Counted from the stretch's first letter, positions 36,191-45,914 are shown. The stretch is DNA of 64,000 nucleotides from DASPSM01 sp963800135 (GCA_963800135.1 CAWCZR010000009.1:434001-498000), one strand, 5' to 3'. The notes: a model not told the origin generated them from the sequence alone. Made by a program: numbers and translations.

Positions 36191-36655
36191 TCAATCTTTG
36201 GCCGTCAGCATGCCGATCAGGAAGGCGGCCGGGGCGAGCACGAACATCACCAAAAACATGATGTCCGCGGCGGCCGCGGGTTTCAGTACGTGCAGGAAGC
36301 GGGGAAACGCGAACCGGCCGAGCAAGAGCACGGTCGGCGGGCCGAGAAAGAACGGGAGGCCGAACGCGCAGCCCCGTCTGAGCGCGCCGGGCCAGCCGCC
36401 GAGCGCCGGCTTGTCGGGGGCGCCGGCCAAGCGAAACTGCGGTTCTTCCTCCTCGCGCGTTCGCGGCGCCGATTCGAGCGCGGCGAGCTTGAGCAGGTTG
36501 TCATAGTACTCGGCCAGATCGCGCGACTGGGCGAGTGCGTCCTGCGCTTGCTTCAAGGCCTCGGGCCGATTGCGAGCTGCGGGCCGATTTAAAGCTTCGG
36601 GCCCGGAGTCTCCGGGATCTGAGGGCGCGGGGCCTGGCGGGCCGCTTTCAATCAT
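36191..36655 (-). CDS. Two-TM protein of unknown function
   Basis: 154 residues. A Pro/Ala-rich N-terminus leads into an amphipathic stretch (EALKQAQDALAQSRDLAEYYDNLLKLAALE split in two by loops) and two C-terminal helices (CAFGLPFFLGPPTVLLLG and IMFLVMFVLAPAAFLIGML). Length and codon use look coding. No family recognised. Confidence 0.6.
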   Translation of the reverse strand: MIESGPPGPAPSDPGDSGPEALNRPAARNRPEALKQAQDALAQSRDLAEYYDNLLKLAALESAPRTREEEEPQFRLAGAPDKPALGGWPGALRRGCAFGLPFFLGPPTVLLLGRFAFPRFLHVLKPAAAADIMFLVMFVLAPAAFLIGMLTAKD

Positions 36656-36861
36656 GCCGACAGTTTAACGTCGGCGCAAGCCGCGCAGTGCGCGACGCGA
36701 GCCGGGACGTTGGCAGGCAGTCACGACACAGCAGGGCAACAGACGGTGGCAACAGACGACTTGCGTGCGCGGCTCTTTAGGAAAGAAAGGCACCGCTCAC
36801 TTCGGCCCTAGCGACTCTTGCTCATTGCCGATCTGGCGATGATCATCAACGGGAACGCTGA

Positions 36862-37587
36862 TTGGTGGACGTGGACCCGCGTCGTCCTCGAATCCCGGTG
36901 AGACGCGCGACGCCGGCTAAAAAGGCCAAGCCGAGATCCGAGACGAACGCGCCCACACGAGTCACAAATCCTGCCGCGATCCCGCGACCGCCTGCGCTGA
37001 CGGCGATGGCCACGGCCGCCTTAACGCTAATGCTGCTGGCTGCTTTGCATGTTTTGAGCCCGGAATTCGATCCGTCGCGGCGCGTCGTGAGCGAATACGC
37101 CAACGGCCGCTATGGCTGGGTGCTGTCGCTGATGTTTGCATCGTGGGCCGTCAGCTCCTGGAGTCTCGCAGTCGCCCTCTGGTCTCAACTGAACGGGATC
37201 GGCGGGAAGGTTGCGCTCAGCTTTCTGGTTGCGGCCGGTGTTGGCGAGGGAATGGCTTCGTTCTGCGACATCAACCACCCCTGGCACAATTTGGCAGGGA
37301 TGATCGGCGTGTTAAGCCTGCCGATCGCGGCGATGGGAATCAGCCTCGATTTGGCCGGGGTCGACGAGTGGATGCGAGCCAAACGCGTGCTGCTTGTGAC
37401 GGCCAACCTGACGTGGCTGAGCCTATTGCTCATGGTCGTCGCGCTATTCGCTCTGGTGACTCGCCGCCGAATTACCCCACCCGGAATCGAGATGATCGGG
37501 TGGACAAATCGGGCCTTGGTCGTCGCTTATTGCGTGTGGGTGACGACGCTCGCGCGGCAGGCTCTCAAGCTGCGGCAGGCGCACTGA
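36862..37587 (+). CDS. DUF998-like membrane protein
   Basis: Up to 241 residues; the open frame begins with TTG/GTG codons at 36862-36865, and an ATG at 37006 just before the first helix is an alternative. Six helices or so; the segment LSPEFDPSRRVVSEYANGRYG and the following FASWAVSSWSLAVALW resemble DUF998 proteins. SEYANG is typical of the loop after helix 1 in this family. Function unknown. Confidence 0.72.
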   Translation: MVDVDPRRPRIPVRRATPAKKAKPRSETNAPTRVTNPAAIPRPPALTAMATAALTLMLLAALHVLSPEFDPSRRVVSEYANGRYGWVLSLMFASWAVSSWSLAVALWSQLNGIGGKVALSFLVAAGVGEGMASFCDINHPWHNLAGMIGVLSLPIAAMGISLDLAGVDEWMRAKRVLLVTANLTWLSLLLMVVALFALVTRRRITPPGIEMIGWTNRALVVAYCVWVTTLARQALKLRQAH

Positions 37588-37621
37588 GATTTTGAATGCG
37601 AATCAAGAAAGGGGAAACCGT

Positions 37622-38590
37622 TTACTTCGTGCGCGGCTCTTCCGGAGTGGGCGGGTCGTGGGCGAATTCCCAGCGGATGCCTTCGCCCTTGCCGTCGCCG
37701 AGGAAGCGGATCAGCGCGTGCTTCTGGTTGCGGTTGAGCGAGTTGATCGTGTCGTGCAGACGCCGCTTGGAATCCTGGTTGAGCTGCGGAGCCAACGGGT
37801 CGTCGATCCGCGGCACCCAGCCCTCTTCCTGGAAGGCGGCAAGGATGGCTTCCTGGTTGGCGGCCGGCACCTTGAATTCTTTGACGATCATCCGGCCGAC
37901 GCGGAGCTGCTGCCGATCGGAATCCCAGGTCGGCGTGAGCGTGGCGACATGGCCGTTCGATTCGGGAGCCGGACGGCGGCGATTGACCGCGGTCGAATCG
38001 CGCGAGTCGCTGGCGCGGCGGCGCGGCGTCGAGCGCAAGAGCGCGTTCGCGTAGGCCACGCCTCGCTCGGCGATCACGAAGCACGTTCGCTTCGAGAGCG
38101 CCAGGTTGGCGTAGTTCTGAAAAGAGCGACGGTCGCTGTCGGCTGCCGTCACTTCGCGAGCGTGGCGGGCCAGGCCTTTGGCGACGAGCCAGCGGCATTC
38201 GTTGGTGGTGAGCCCCGCGCGTCGTAGCGCCGAGAGCTCAACCGAGAATTGCCAGATGTCGGCGCCCACGTCCTGGGCGCAGGCGGCGGCATCGGCCAAG
38301 AGTTGCAGCGCTTCGCGAATTCGCGGTGTAAAGCGCGGAATCACGATTTCCGTTGCTTCCGGGACGACGGGCGCTTGTGCAGTCGTCGGTTCGTCGACGT
38401 GCTTGCCACGTGTGATCGAAGGCGGCGCAATGCCAGTGGCTGTGATGCCCGACGGTGCGAGCGTGGTCGCAACGGGCATCGGTTCGAGTACGAGACCAGC
38501 GGTCGGTGATGCAGGCATAGTGGTGGAATTCTGAGTAGGTGGGATCGTTCTGGCAGGAGCTGGGCTCGGCGCGCCGGTAGCGTGCTCCAT
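37622..38590 (-). CDS. Lineage-specific protein with C-terminal winged-helix-like module
   Basis: 322 residues from the ATG at 38590, preceded by GGGAGG. A Pro/Thr-rich disordered N-terminus (about 85 residues) is followed by a helical region (RIREALQLLADAAACAQDVG, LRRAGLTTNECRWLVAKGL) and a C-terminal module LRVGRMIVKEFKVPAANQ, ILAAFQEEGWVPRIDDPL, RLHDTINSLNRNQKHALIRF and GIRWEF. Very similar modules recur in planctomycete genomes, to my knowledge without an assigned role; the pattern suggests a winged helix. Possibly a nucleic-acid-binding regulator. Confidence 0.65.
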   Translation of the reverse strand: MEHATGAPSPAPARTIPPTQNSTTMPASPTAGLVLEPMPVATTLAPSGITATGIAPPSITRGKHVDEPTTAQAPVVPEATEIVIPRFTPRIREALQLLADAAACAQDVGADIWQFSVELSALRRAGLTTNECRWLVAKGLARHAREVTAADSDRRSFQNYANLALSKRTCFVIAERGVAYANALLRSTPRRRASDSRDSTAVNRRRPAPESNGHVATLTPTWDSDRQQLRVGRMIVKEFKVPAANQEAILAAFQEEGWVPRIDDPLAPQLNQDSKRRLHDTINSLNRNQKHALIRFLGDGKGEGIRWEFAHDPPTPEEPRTK

Positions 38591-39414
38591 GAGATGTACC
38601 TCCCGGTCTTGTTCCTGTCACCCGCGTTTCGGCACCGCGTCCCGCGGCTCACCGACGAGCGACAAAGAACCTGTGGCAATCCAACTGCGACTGGGGGGGA
38701 CGAGAAGCCGTTCTCGGAGCACGCGGATGGAAGTCGAATCAGTTCGGGTTGCCGCGAGGCGCGAGCAACACAAATCCATCCAACAGGCCTGGAAATCCCA
38801 TTCCACGTCCGAAGCGCTTAGCAGTTGTCGCCCTCCGCGCGGCCCCATTCGGAAGCAGCCGCCATTGTTGCGACATCTAGGTGCTTAACTGAGCGCTAAG
38901 CGCGACCCGCTGCCGATAAATTACCCCTAGATTGCCCGTTAATCAACACTCAATCTCCGCAAATTGCGCCGACGTCAAAGTTAAACAGCGCGAACGAAGG
39001 GAAGGTGTCGGCCGTAAGGTAGATTCCGCGCGCGAAATTGGTGTTTGATCGCGGCAAGCCGGCCCGCGGAATGGCTGATACGCGTACCATCCCGCAGTGA
39101 AGCCCTGGTTTGTGCGCGACCATGTTGGGCTTTCACTCAGGTCGCGCCCGCCGTCGCGTCCGGAGTTGGGCCCCTAGTTGCGCAGTGCGCCTCAAAGCGT
39201 CCCCGCAAGTCAGCGGGTCTTTTTTACGCCCGTCGACTCTGACGCTTGCGGGCTCTTTGACAATCACCGCGTCCTTCAGGTTGCGGTTGATCCGAATGGC
39301 GCGATTGTGTCGCGGCGCAACGTGCGGGTCGCAACGGTTGTAGTTGAATCGCTGAACCCCTCCCCTGGCGGGGTCGATCATACAAGCACACGCCGCACTT
39401 TGGGAAAATCCGTT
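38591..39414. other. Long intergenic region upstream of the polysaccharide-export gene
   Basis: 824 bp without a supported gene. It contains an AT-richer block at 38900-39010, an inverted pair around GCGCTTA/TAAGCGC at 38814-38910, and a terminator-like hairpin at 39201-39225. Short open frames on both strands look random. It probably carries two divergent promoters and a long leader for the gene at 39415. Confidence 0.45.
39201..39225 (+). terminator. Intrinsic-terminator-like hairpin in the leader of the export gene
   Basis: CCCGC-AAGTCA-GCGGG followed by TCTTTTTT on the plus strand. It lies about 190 bp before the export gene, with no gene ending just upstream on this strand, so it could act as an attenuator or end a small RNA. 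Confidence 0.5.
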
Positions 39415-41656
39415 ATGAATGCGCTAACTGGACATCGATCAGCACTGGGCTCGCGGCTGATCCGCCACGTGAACCGCCTGCTGCTGGGGCTCTCCGTCTC
39501 CGTCGCACCCGCCGGAGGACGGTTCTGCTCGGCGGATCCGCAAACCGTGGTGATCCCACAACGCAGGGCCCCGCAAGGTTTCCTGGTTCAGGACGCGGAG
39601 ACCGCAGCCGGGCCGGCCGTGCAGCCGGTCTCCTCGACCGCACCGAGCACCGAGACTTCGGCCGCCGATACGTCGCCGTCCTTAGCCGGGCAACTTCCCA
39701 TTTCGGATTACAACCTCCGCGCTTCGCTGCGCGGCGTGGTCCTGCAGTGCGCTCAGTTGACGAACGAGGGCGTGCTACTGGCCTCGAAGGGCGCCGCGTA
39801 CTCGGCGCGCGGCAAGTTTCTGTCCGCGCTGCAGCTCATCGCCGACGCGCTTGACGCCCGACACAACACGCAGTTTCACAGCCGCGCGCTGTCGTGCGGT
39901 GCGATCGCCCTTCGCGAAGCGGACGATTTCGGCCATCCCGATACCGCGCCGGCCGGCGACGCCGACCCGATCACGCTGGCGTCCTCGCACGTCACGCCGA
40001 TTTTGAAAGAGGGCCATCGAGGGAGCGTCACACGCCTGCAGGCCTTGCAGCTCTACTATTCGTACGCGACGGCGCAGTTCTCCGCGGCTGTCGGCGGCAT
40101 TCCCGAAGCGGCTAACGCGATTTACTACCTCGGCCGGCTGCAGCCCTTCCTCGGCGGCAGCGTCGAACGCAACGCGCTCCTGGCTGAGCCGAAGGCGCTG
40201 GCACTCGAGCAGGCGGCCCTGTCGGTCGATCCGCGAAACTATCGCGCGGCGAACGAACTGGGCGTGCTCTTGCGCGGTGCGGACAGTACGAGCCGGCCCG
40301 CAAGGCTCTCCTTTATAGTGCGTCGATCGAGCGGCATCCGGAGATCTTCCAGAACCTGGCGTACGTCTATAGCCAGATGGGCAACCGCTCCGACGCCCAG
40401 TCGATGCAGACCTTGGCCAACGAGGAACGCCGCCTGCATGTCGGCCGATCCTCGTCCGCTCCGCAGCTCGTCTACCTGGTCGATCATAAGGCGTTTGCCG
40501 GCGACGCCGCGGTGACGCGGGCCGGCGGCACGATGGACGCTCCGCCTCCCCCACCGCCGCCGGGATCTGCGCAGAGGCGAAAGCGGCCGAGCCGACCTAC
40601 GAGGCCGCGCCCCCGGCCGCCACGCAGTACGCGGCACCGCCGGCGGCCGCTCCCGGCCCGCAGGAAGTCCTCGAGCCGCTCTCGTGGGAAGTGTTTGCCC
40701 AGGGCGAATTTATCGGCCCGGCGCGACTGGCCTACGTGCCCGAATACTATCTCCGTTGCGACGACCAGGTGAGCTTCGTCTTCCGCCTCAACGGGAAGCC
40801 GATGAGCACGCCTTACCGGCTCAACGTCGGCGACGTGATCCGCATCTCGTCGCTCACGCTGCCGACCCTCTCGATCGACACGCCCATTCAGCCGGACGGC
40901 ACGATCATTCTGCCGCAGGTCGGTCCGATTACGGCCGCAGGCAAGAGTATCGAGGTGCTGCGCGGCGAGCTGGACGAAAAGTACAGCCACGTGATGCGCG
41001 AGCCGTCGATCTCGGTGATCCCGGTGACGCTGAATAAAACGGTCGAAGAACTGCGGGCGGCAATCACCAACCGCACGCAGATTTATGCCGGCCAATCGTT
41101 CACGGCCAAGATTTCGCCCAACGGCACGGTCCAGCTACCGGCGCTCGGCTCGGTACCCGCGCAGGGGCTGTCGCTGACCGAACTGCGCTCCGAGGTCGAA
41201 GCCCGCTACGCCGAGATCGTCCCCGGCTTCGAGGTCACGCCGGTGCTGGTCGAGCGGGCGCCGCGCGTCGTTTACGTGCTGGGCGAGGTGGCCCACCCGG
41301 GCAAGTTCGCGCTCGACGCGCCGACCACCGTCATTCAGGCCATCGCCATGGCGGGCAGCTGGAACATCGGCGGCAATCTGCGACAGGTGATCGTCTTCCG
41401 CCGCGACGACCAGTGGCGGCTGATGGCGACGCGCGTCAACGTGCGGCCCGCCCTCTACAACTCGAGAAAGCTCGAGGCCGACGACATCTGGCTCCGCGAC
41501 AACGATATCGTGATCGTGCCCAAGTGCCCGCTGCAGGTCATCGACGACTACATCACGCTGATCTTTACGAAGGGCATTTACGGCATCGTTCCCTTCCAGG
41601 GCGTGTCGTTCACCTTCTTCCGCGATCTGTCGTCCGCAGCGGCCGTGCTGCCGTAA
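39415..41656 (+). CDS. Polysaccharide export (Wza-like) protein with TPR-like N-terminal half, two frameshifts
   Basis: About 747 residues when joined. Signal peptide NRLLLGLSVSVAPAGG. The N-terminal half is helical with SEL1/TPR-like spacing (ARGKFLSALQLIADALDA, YSYATAQFSAAVGGIPEAAN, then in a second frame YEPARKALLYSASIERHPE, NLAYVYSQMGNRSDAQSM). A Pro/Ala linker leads to the Poly_export domain (LNVGDVIRISSL, IQPDGTIILPQVGPI) and SLBB-type repeats (ISPNGTVQLPALGSV, VYVLGEVAHPGKFAL) in a third frame. One base is missing near 40275 and another near 40560. Probably an outer-membrane or periplasmic exporter subunit for capsule or exopolysaccharide. Confidence 0.85.
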
Positions 41657-41873
41657 GGGGATCGGGTCAATGTTCCGGGGCTGCCGCTCCGGGAGCGCCC
41701 GGCCAACCTAACGTCCGGCCGCGAATGCCCGTCCCAGCCCCAACCCGACCGGCAGCCCCGTCGCCCCCGGGCCAAAAAGTCGCATTCCAGAGTTGGAATT
41801 CGGCCGCCCGCCCGCTAGACTCCGAAATTCGTCCCGAATCGGCGTTTGACCCAAATTCCAAGCTGACACGAGC

Positions 41874-42149
41874 ATGCCCAATTCAGCCAGTGCCCGAAAA
41901 TCGATGCGAAAAGCGGCCGTTCGACGCGAGCGGAACCGCTCGGCCCGTTCGGCTCTGCGAACGGTGCTCAAGAAGGCTCGCCTGGCCGCGACCGGTACCG
42001 ATCCCGCCGCCGCCACCGATGCCGTCCGGCTGGCCTCGAAGAAACTCGACCAGTCAGCCGCCAGTCACCTGATTCACAAGAACACCGCCGCCCGTCTCAA
42101 ATCGCGGCTGTCGCGCCTGCTGAAGAAAACGGCCACCGCGGCGAAGTAA
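41874..42149 (+). CDS. rpsT: 30S ribosomal protein S20
   Basis: 91 residues, small and highly basic: MPNSASARKSMRKAAVRRER, then KSRLSRLLKKTATAAK. It has the three-helix layout and the N-terminal SARKxxR pattern of S20, binding 16S rRNA in the 30S body. It stands alone in this window, as is often the case for rpsT. Confidence 0.93.
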   Translation: MPNSASARKSMRKAAVRRERNRSARSALRTVLKKARLAATGTDPAAATDAVRLASKKLDQSAASHLIHKNTAARLKSRLSRLLKKTATAAK

Positions 42150-42273
42150 CGCCGCTGTCGCACGACGCGCTGTTGCCTCGTGGCTCCCGACTTCTCTTCC
42201 CGGATCGCCGTGCGCACGGTCGTCGCCCACTGCGGTCGCTGGACTGGGCGGCTTTGCCTTCCCCGCCAGACCT

Positions 42274-42314
42274 GTTACCCATGTGTCCGAACGACTGTTA
42301 CCTATGTGTCCGGT
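42274..42314. repeat. Duplicated CTGTTACC(C/T)ATGTGTCCG motif, possible insertion-sequence end remnant
   Basis: Two direct 18-bp copies start at 42274 and 42297, 23 bp apart, differing at one base. The TGTTACCTATGTGTCC type of sequence resembles the terminal repeats of IS481/IS21-like elements. No transposase remains nearby. Confidence 0.5.
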
Positions 42315-42345
42315 CTCAACACAGAGCCTGCCCTACAAGACTCAG

Positions 42346-43380
42346 CTAAACATCAATCAAGTCGCGCGTCCCGCCATACACAAACGTCCGCACCATCTCT
42401 CGCTTGAAAAAGTCGTGCGGGAAGCCCAGTTCGATCTGGCTAGCCTCGTCGAGCGTCTTCACTTGGACGTCCGAGAGCTTGAGTTCGAGGCTCGCCAGAT
42501 TGTCCTCCAGTTGCGACAGCTTGCGGGCTCCGATGATCGGAATGACGGGCACCGGCCGATGTTGCAACCAGGCGAGGGCGACCTGGGCCGTGCTGCGGCC
42601 GACTTCCTCCGCCACCTTTTTTACGGCCGCCACGATGCGGGCCGATCGCTCTTCCACGGGCGAAAACTGCCGCAAGTTGGCCACGCTGAGCCGCGCCCCC
42701 TCCGTCGAGCCCTGGCCGTGATACTTACCCGTCAGAATTCCGCCGGCCAGCGGCGACCAGGCCGTCACCCCCAGCTTGAGCGCGGCCGCCATCGGGATTA
42801 GCTCCCGCTCGACCGTCCGCTCGGTCAGGCTGTACTCGATCTGCAAGCCGACGAACGGCGACCAGCCCCGCAGCTCGGCCAGCGTATTCGCCCGCGCGAT
42901 CCACCAGGCCGGCGCATCGGAAATGCCGACGTGCAGCAACTTCCCCTGCCGCACCAAATCGTCCAACCCGCGCATCACTTCTTCCACCGGCGTGATCTGA
43001 TCCCAAATGTGCAGCCAATACAGATCGATGTAATCGGTCTGCAGGCGTTTGAGACTCGCCTCGACCGCCTGAAACATGTTCTTTCGCTGGTTGCCCCCCG
43101 CGTTCGGATCCTGGCCTGCGGCGGCATTGGTGTACTTCGTCCCCAGCACGATGCTCCCGCGATGTCCCTTCATGAACTCGCCGAGGAACGTTTCGCTGGT
43201 GCCGTTGGTGTACATGTTGGCCGTGTCGATGAAGTTGCCGCCCGCCGCGCGAAACGCGTCGTAAACCTTACGGGCTTCGTCCTTGGCCGAACCCCAGCCC
43301 CAGTCGTCGCCAAACGTCATCGTCCCCAGGGCCGCTTCCGAAACCCGCAATCCACTGTTGCCGAGCAATCGATAACGCAC
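42346..43380 (-). CDS. Aldo/keto reductase
   Basis: 344 residues from a GTG at 43380, which has an excellent GAGGAGG upstream; the open frame extends far beyond but is not protein-like. AKR features: GNSGLRVSEAALGTMTFGDD, the catalytic Asp/Tyr in NFIDTANMYTNGTSE, Lys in VLGTKY, the His in DYIDLYWLHIWD, and VIPIIGARKLSQLEDNL for NADPH. It reduces carbonyl compounds in the cytoplasm; substrate unknown. Located downstream of rpsT in convergent orientation. Confidence 0.95.
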   Translation of the reverse strand: MRYRLLGNSGLRVSEAALGTMTFGDDWGWGSAKDEARKVYDAFRAAGGNFIDTANMYTNGTSETFLGEFMKGHRGSIVLGTKYTNAAAGQDPNAGGNQRKNMFQAVEASLKRLQTDYIDLYWLHIWDQITPVEEVMRGLDDLVRQGKLLHVGISDAPAWWIARANTLAELRGWSPFVGLQIEYSLTERTVERELIPMAAALKLGVTAWSPLAGGILTGKYHGQGSTEGARLSVANLRQFSPVEERSARIVAAVKKVAEEVGRSTAQVALAWLQHRPVPVIPIIGARKLSQLEDNLASLELKLSDVQVKTLDEASQIELGFPHDFFKREMVRTFVYGGTRDLIDV

Positions 43381-43748
43381 GGGATGCCTCCTCACTGTGA
43401 ATGACGCGTACCGCTCCAGAGCCTCCTTATATCGCAGGGGCAATGCCCCTGCACCCGGTGCGGATGGGCACCTGAGCGGAACAGGCCGCTTGCCGCGGGG
43501 TGCTATTGGGCGAACCGGAGAGACGGACGCAAGGACGCTCGTCTGTTGCCCGCGGGTTCGTTTGCTCGCATTGCGGGCGGCAGGCAGAGCCTGCCCTACC
43601 GGACCAGGGGAACGCGTCGCTCGCCGCGGGTCCGGTGACCGCATGCAGGGCAAGCTGCCATGCCAGCTTGCCCGTAAGGGGAGCAGTGACCCGCAACAAA
43701 AGCCGCCGATCGAAGAGCGTCGAATCCCGCCCGATCTTCCAGCGGACG
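43381..43748. other. Repeat-rich gap between the reductase and a large exported-protein gene
   Basis: 368 bp. It holds several palindromes: AGGGGCAATGCCCCTG near 43436, GGCAGGCAGAGCCTGCC near 43570 and an imperfect copy of the GGGCAAGCTG/CAGCTTGCCC family at 43648-43673. I see no gene. The reductase promoter should lie in its left end. Confidence 0.6.
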
Positions 43749-45914
43749 CTACTCGAACCGCGGGCCTTCCGGTGCCGTCTGTTGCTCGCCAAACGCCGGG
43801 CCCGCGTTGGTGGCCGGCGCAGCGGTGAAGTGCGGTGCCGTCAGCAGCGGGATCGGCGGTAGCGACAACGGCCGCGGTGCTGCGTGTGTGTCGGTCACTG
43901 CATTCGGGCTCGCCACAACCGTCGGACTCGCAACGACAGGACTGGCGGCCGACTCGGCCGGCGAAGCAGTTGTCGCGGCGGGCTCCGTGGGAGCGACCGG
44001 ACCGGCCTGCGATTGGGCCGGCGCGAAGGCGCCTGGAATCGGCGGAGTGTTGGCCGCATTCTGCAAATCGGACTGCGGCGTTTCGAATCCGCTCAAGCGG
44101 GCCGCGACGGCGAATTGCTCCTGGCCGATCTCGACGGTCGCCAGCTGCAAGGCCTGATGTCGGCCGGCGATGGAAGTCGGCGTCAGCATCTCGACGACGG
44201 ACGAAAATGTCGACGAACTTGCGGTCGTCGTTTCCGACCGCGAATCGAGTCGCAAGCGGACCAGCGGCGCGTCGGGGAACTTGACCAGCAGCGTGGCCGG
44301 CGGCGAGCTGGACGAACCGTAGAACAGATGGCCGACGTCGCCGATACGTCCGAAGCGGACTTCCGATTTGCCGGGCATGAGCGCGATCGTCGACTGCCGC
44401 GACGAATCCTTGCCGACGAAGAGCGACATTTCCGACGCCTGCAGCCCCCATGCCGGCGTGGTGACGAGCACAAAATCGTCAGCCCCGAAGTTGATGTCGT
44501 ACCGCGCCTGAACCGTCGCCGCCCATTGCGCCACGACGGCAGCCGGCAGTCGCCGCGGACCGAGCACCGCGGCCGCGCGAATCAGCGTGGGCATCGGTAA
44601 GCGGCTCACGACCGACGAGTTCGACAGCCACGCCTGCAACTTCGGAGTGTTGCGGGTAGTTGCATAGAGCGAGACGAGCGCCACCAGGCTGTGATCGCGC
44701 TCCAGCTCCACGTCGAGATTGCGAAGGATGGCATCCTCGGCCTCAGCCGCGCGGCCGTTGCGACCGAGCACTTGTGCTGACATCAGGTTGGCTTCCCACA
44801 CGTCCGTCGAGTAGTCGAGCGCCTTGAGCGCCGCGTCGACGGCCCCCGGCTTCCGGAGGTATTCGAGGATCATCGCCCGGTTCGCGAGGCCGGCCGCCAG
44901 CATTTCGTCTTTGCGGAAGTGTCCCTGGCCGACTTTGACGAGCCGCTCGTATCCTTCCGCCGCGCACGCCAGCCGCCCCAGGGCCTGCTCCGTACGGGCG
45001 ACGTAATACCAATAGGGCGGGAAGCAAACCATAAAGTCCTGCATCCGCTTAAGCACGCGCAGGCGGATGGACGGATCGTGTTCCTGCATCGCCTTTTCGA
45101 GGTTGTGCAGGTCCTGATTGCGGACCAGCCAGCGGTCGGGAATTTTGCGATCGCGGGCCAGCTTCCAGAACGTGTCGAGGAACTGTCCCGATTTTTCGGT
45201 GAAGGCCATCAGCCGCTTCTGATCGACGTGAAAGACGTCGAGATCGCGGGTGTTGACCGACGTGCGATAGTCCCACCAACTGCGGGCCCCGGTCCGCACC
45301 GCCGACAGGTAATGGGCCGAGGCCAGCTGCGTGCCGAAGTCAAACGCGTCGGCCGTCAGCAGCGTGCCCAGCGTGTTGTGATATTTATCGTCGAGCACGA
45401 GCCGCTCGCGGTCGGACAGGCGAATCTCGCTGATCTCGACCAGCACGCCCGTGTAAAGCTTGATCACTTCCTGGTCGGCGATGCCGTTGAGATCGACGTT
45501 GTTGAGGATTTTTTCCTGCTCTTCGACCAGCACGCGGAGCGTCGGCGTCTTTTGAATGCGATAGAACGACGCGCGACAATAGTTGAGCGTCACCGCCGTG
45601 TTGCGGCGAACAGTTTCGTCGTCTTTGCCTTCGCGGCCTGGTTCTTTGCAGGTCGCGCCCTTGCTCGCGGCGTCTTTCGCGCAGCTCTCTTTGCCGACCG
45701 CAGTCACTTTGGTCGCGCTGGCGGGTGCGGACCAAGCCGGTCGAGAGATGCCGAGTCCCGCTTCCAACAAGAATACGCCGACTGCCACGATGTATCGCAG
45801 CGTGCACGGCAGCATTTTTCCCGTCGTCCCACCGTCTGTCGTCACTCTGCCTCGACGACCCACCGACCCAATCGCGCGGCTCAGCGACGCACCGCGAACC
45901 AAACAGTTGCCCAT
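43749..45914 (-). CDS. Large exported protein of unknown function, TPR-like core
   Basis: About 721 residues from the ATG at 45914 (GCGGAGGGG precedes it); a later ATG at 45815 directly before the signal-peptide-like helix (LRYIVAVGVFLLEAGLGI) is also possible. The middle is helical with TPR-like spacing (ACAAEGYERLVKVGQGHFRK, EAEDAILRNLDVELERDHSL). A later beta-rich part (NFGADDFVLVTTPAWG, MPGKSEVRFGRIGDVGHLFY, PDAPLVRLRLDSR) precedes a low-complexity Pro/Ala/Thr tail. No enzyme motif. Perhaps a scaffold or sensor at the envelope. Confidence 0.65.
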   Translation of the reverse strand: MGNCLVRGASLSRAIGSVGRRGRVTTDGGTTGKMLPCTLRYIVAVGVFLLEAGLGISRPAWSAPASATKVTAVGKESCAKDAASKGATCKEPGREGKDDETVRRNTAVTLNYCRASFYRIQKTPTLRVLVEEQEKILNNVDLNGIADQEVIKLYTGVLVEISEIRLSDRERLVLDDKYHNTLGTLLTADAFDFGTQLASAHYLSAVRTGARSWWDYRTSVNTRDLDVFHVDQKRLMAFTEKSGQFLDTFWKLARDRKIPDRWLVRNQDLHNLEKAMQEHDPSIRLRVLKRMQDFMVCFPPYWYYVARTEQALGRLACAAEGYERLVKVGQGHFRKDEMLAAGLANRAMILEYLRKPGAVDAALKALDYSTDVWEANLMSAQVLGRNGRAAEAEDAILRNLDVELERDHSLVALVSLYATTRNTPKLQAWLSNSSVVSRLPMPTLIRAAAVLGPRRLPAAVVAQWAATVQARYDINFGADDFVLVTTPAWGLQASEMSLFVGKDSSRQSTIALMPGKSEVRFGRIGDVGHLFYGSSSSPPATLLVKFPDAPLVRLRLDSRSETTTASSSTFSSVVEMLTPTSIAGRHQALQLATVEIGQEQFAVAARLSGFETPQSDLQNAANTPPIPGAFAPAQSQAGPVAPTEPAATTASPAESAASPVVASPTVVASPNAVTDTHAAPRPLSLPPIPLLTAPHFTAAPATNAGPAFGEQQTAPEGPRFE

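Noticed and set aside
38900..39300. Candidate riboswitch or rRNA fragment in the long leader
   Set aside because: Only the terminator-like hairpin is convincing; I find no known aptamer core.
42346..44451. A 701-codon frame suggesting an extended aldo/keto reductase
   Set aside because: A GTG with GAGGAGG at 43380 precedes the family start; the upstream part is non-protein-like.
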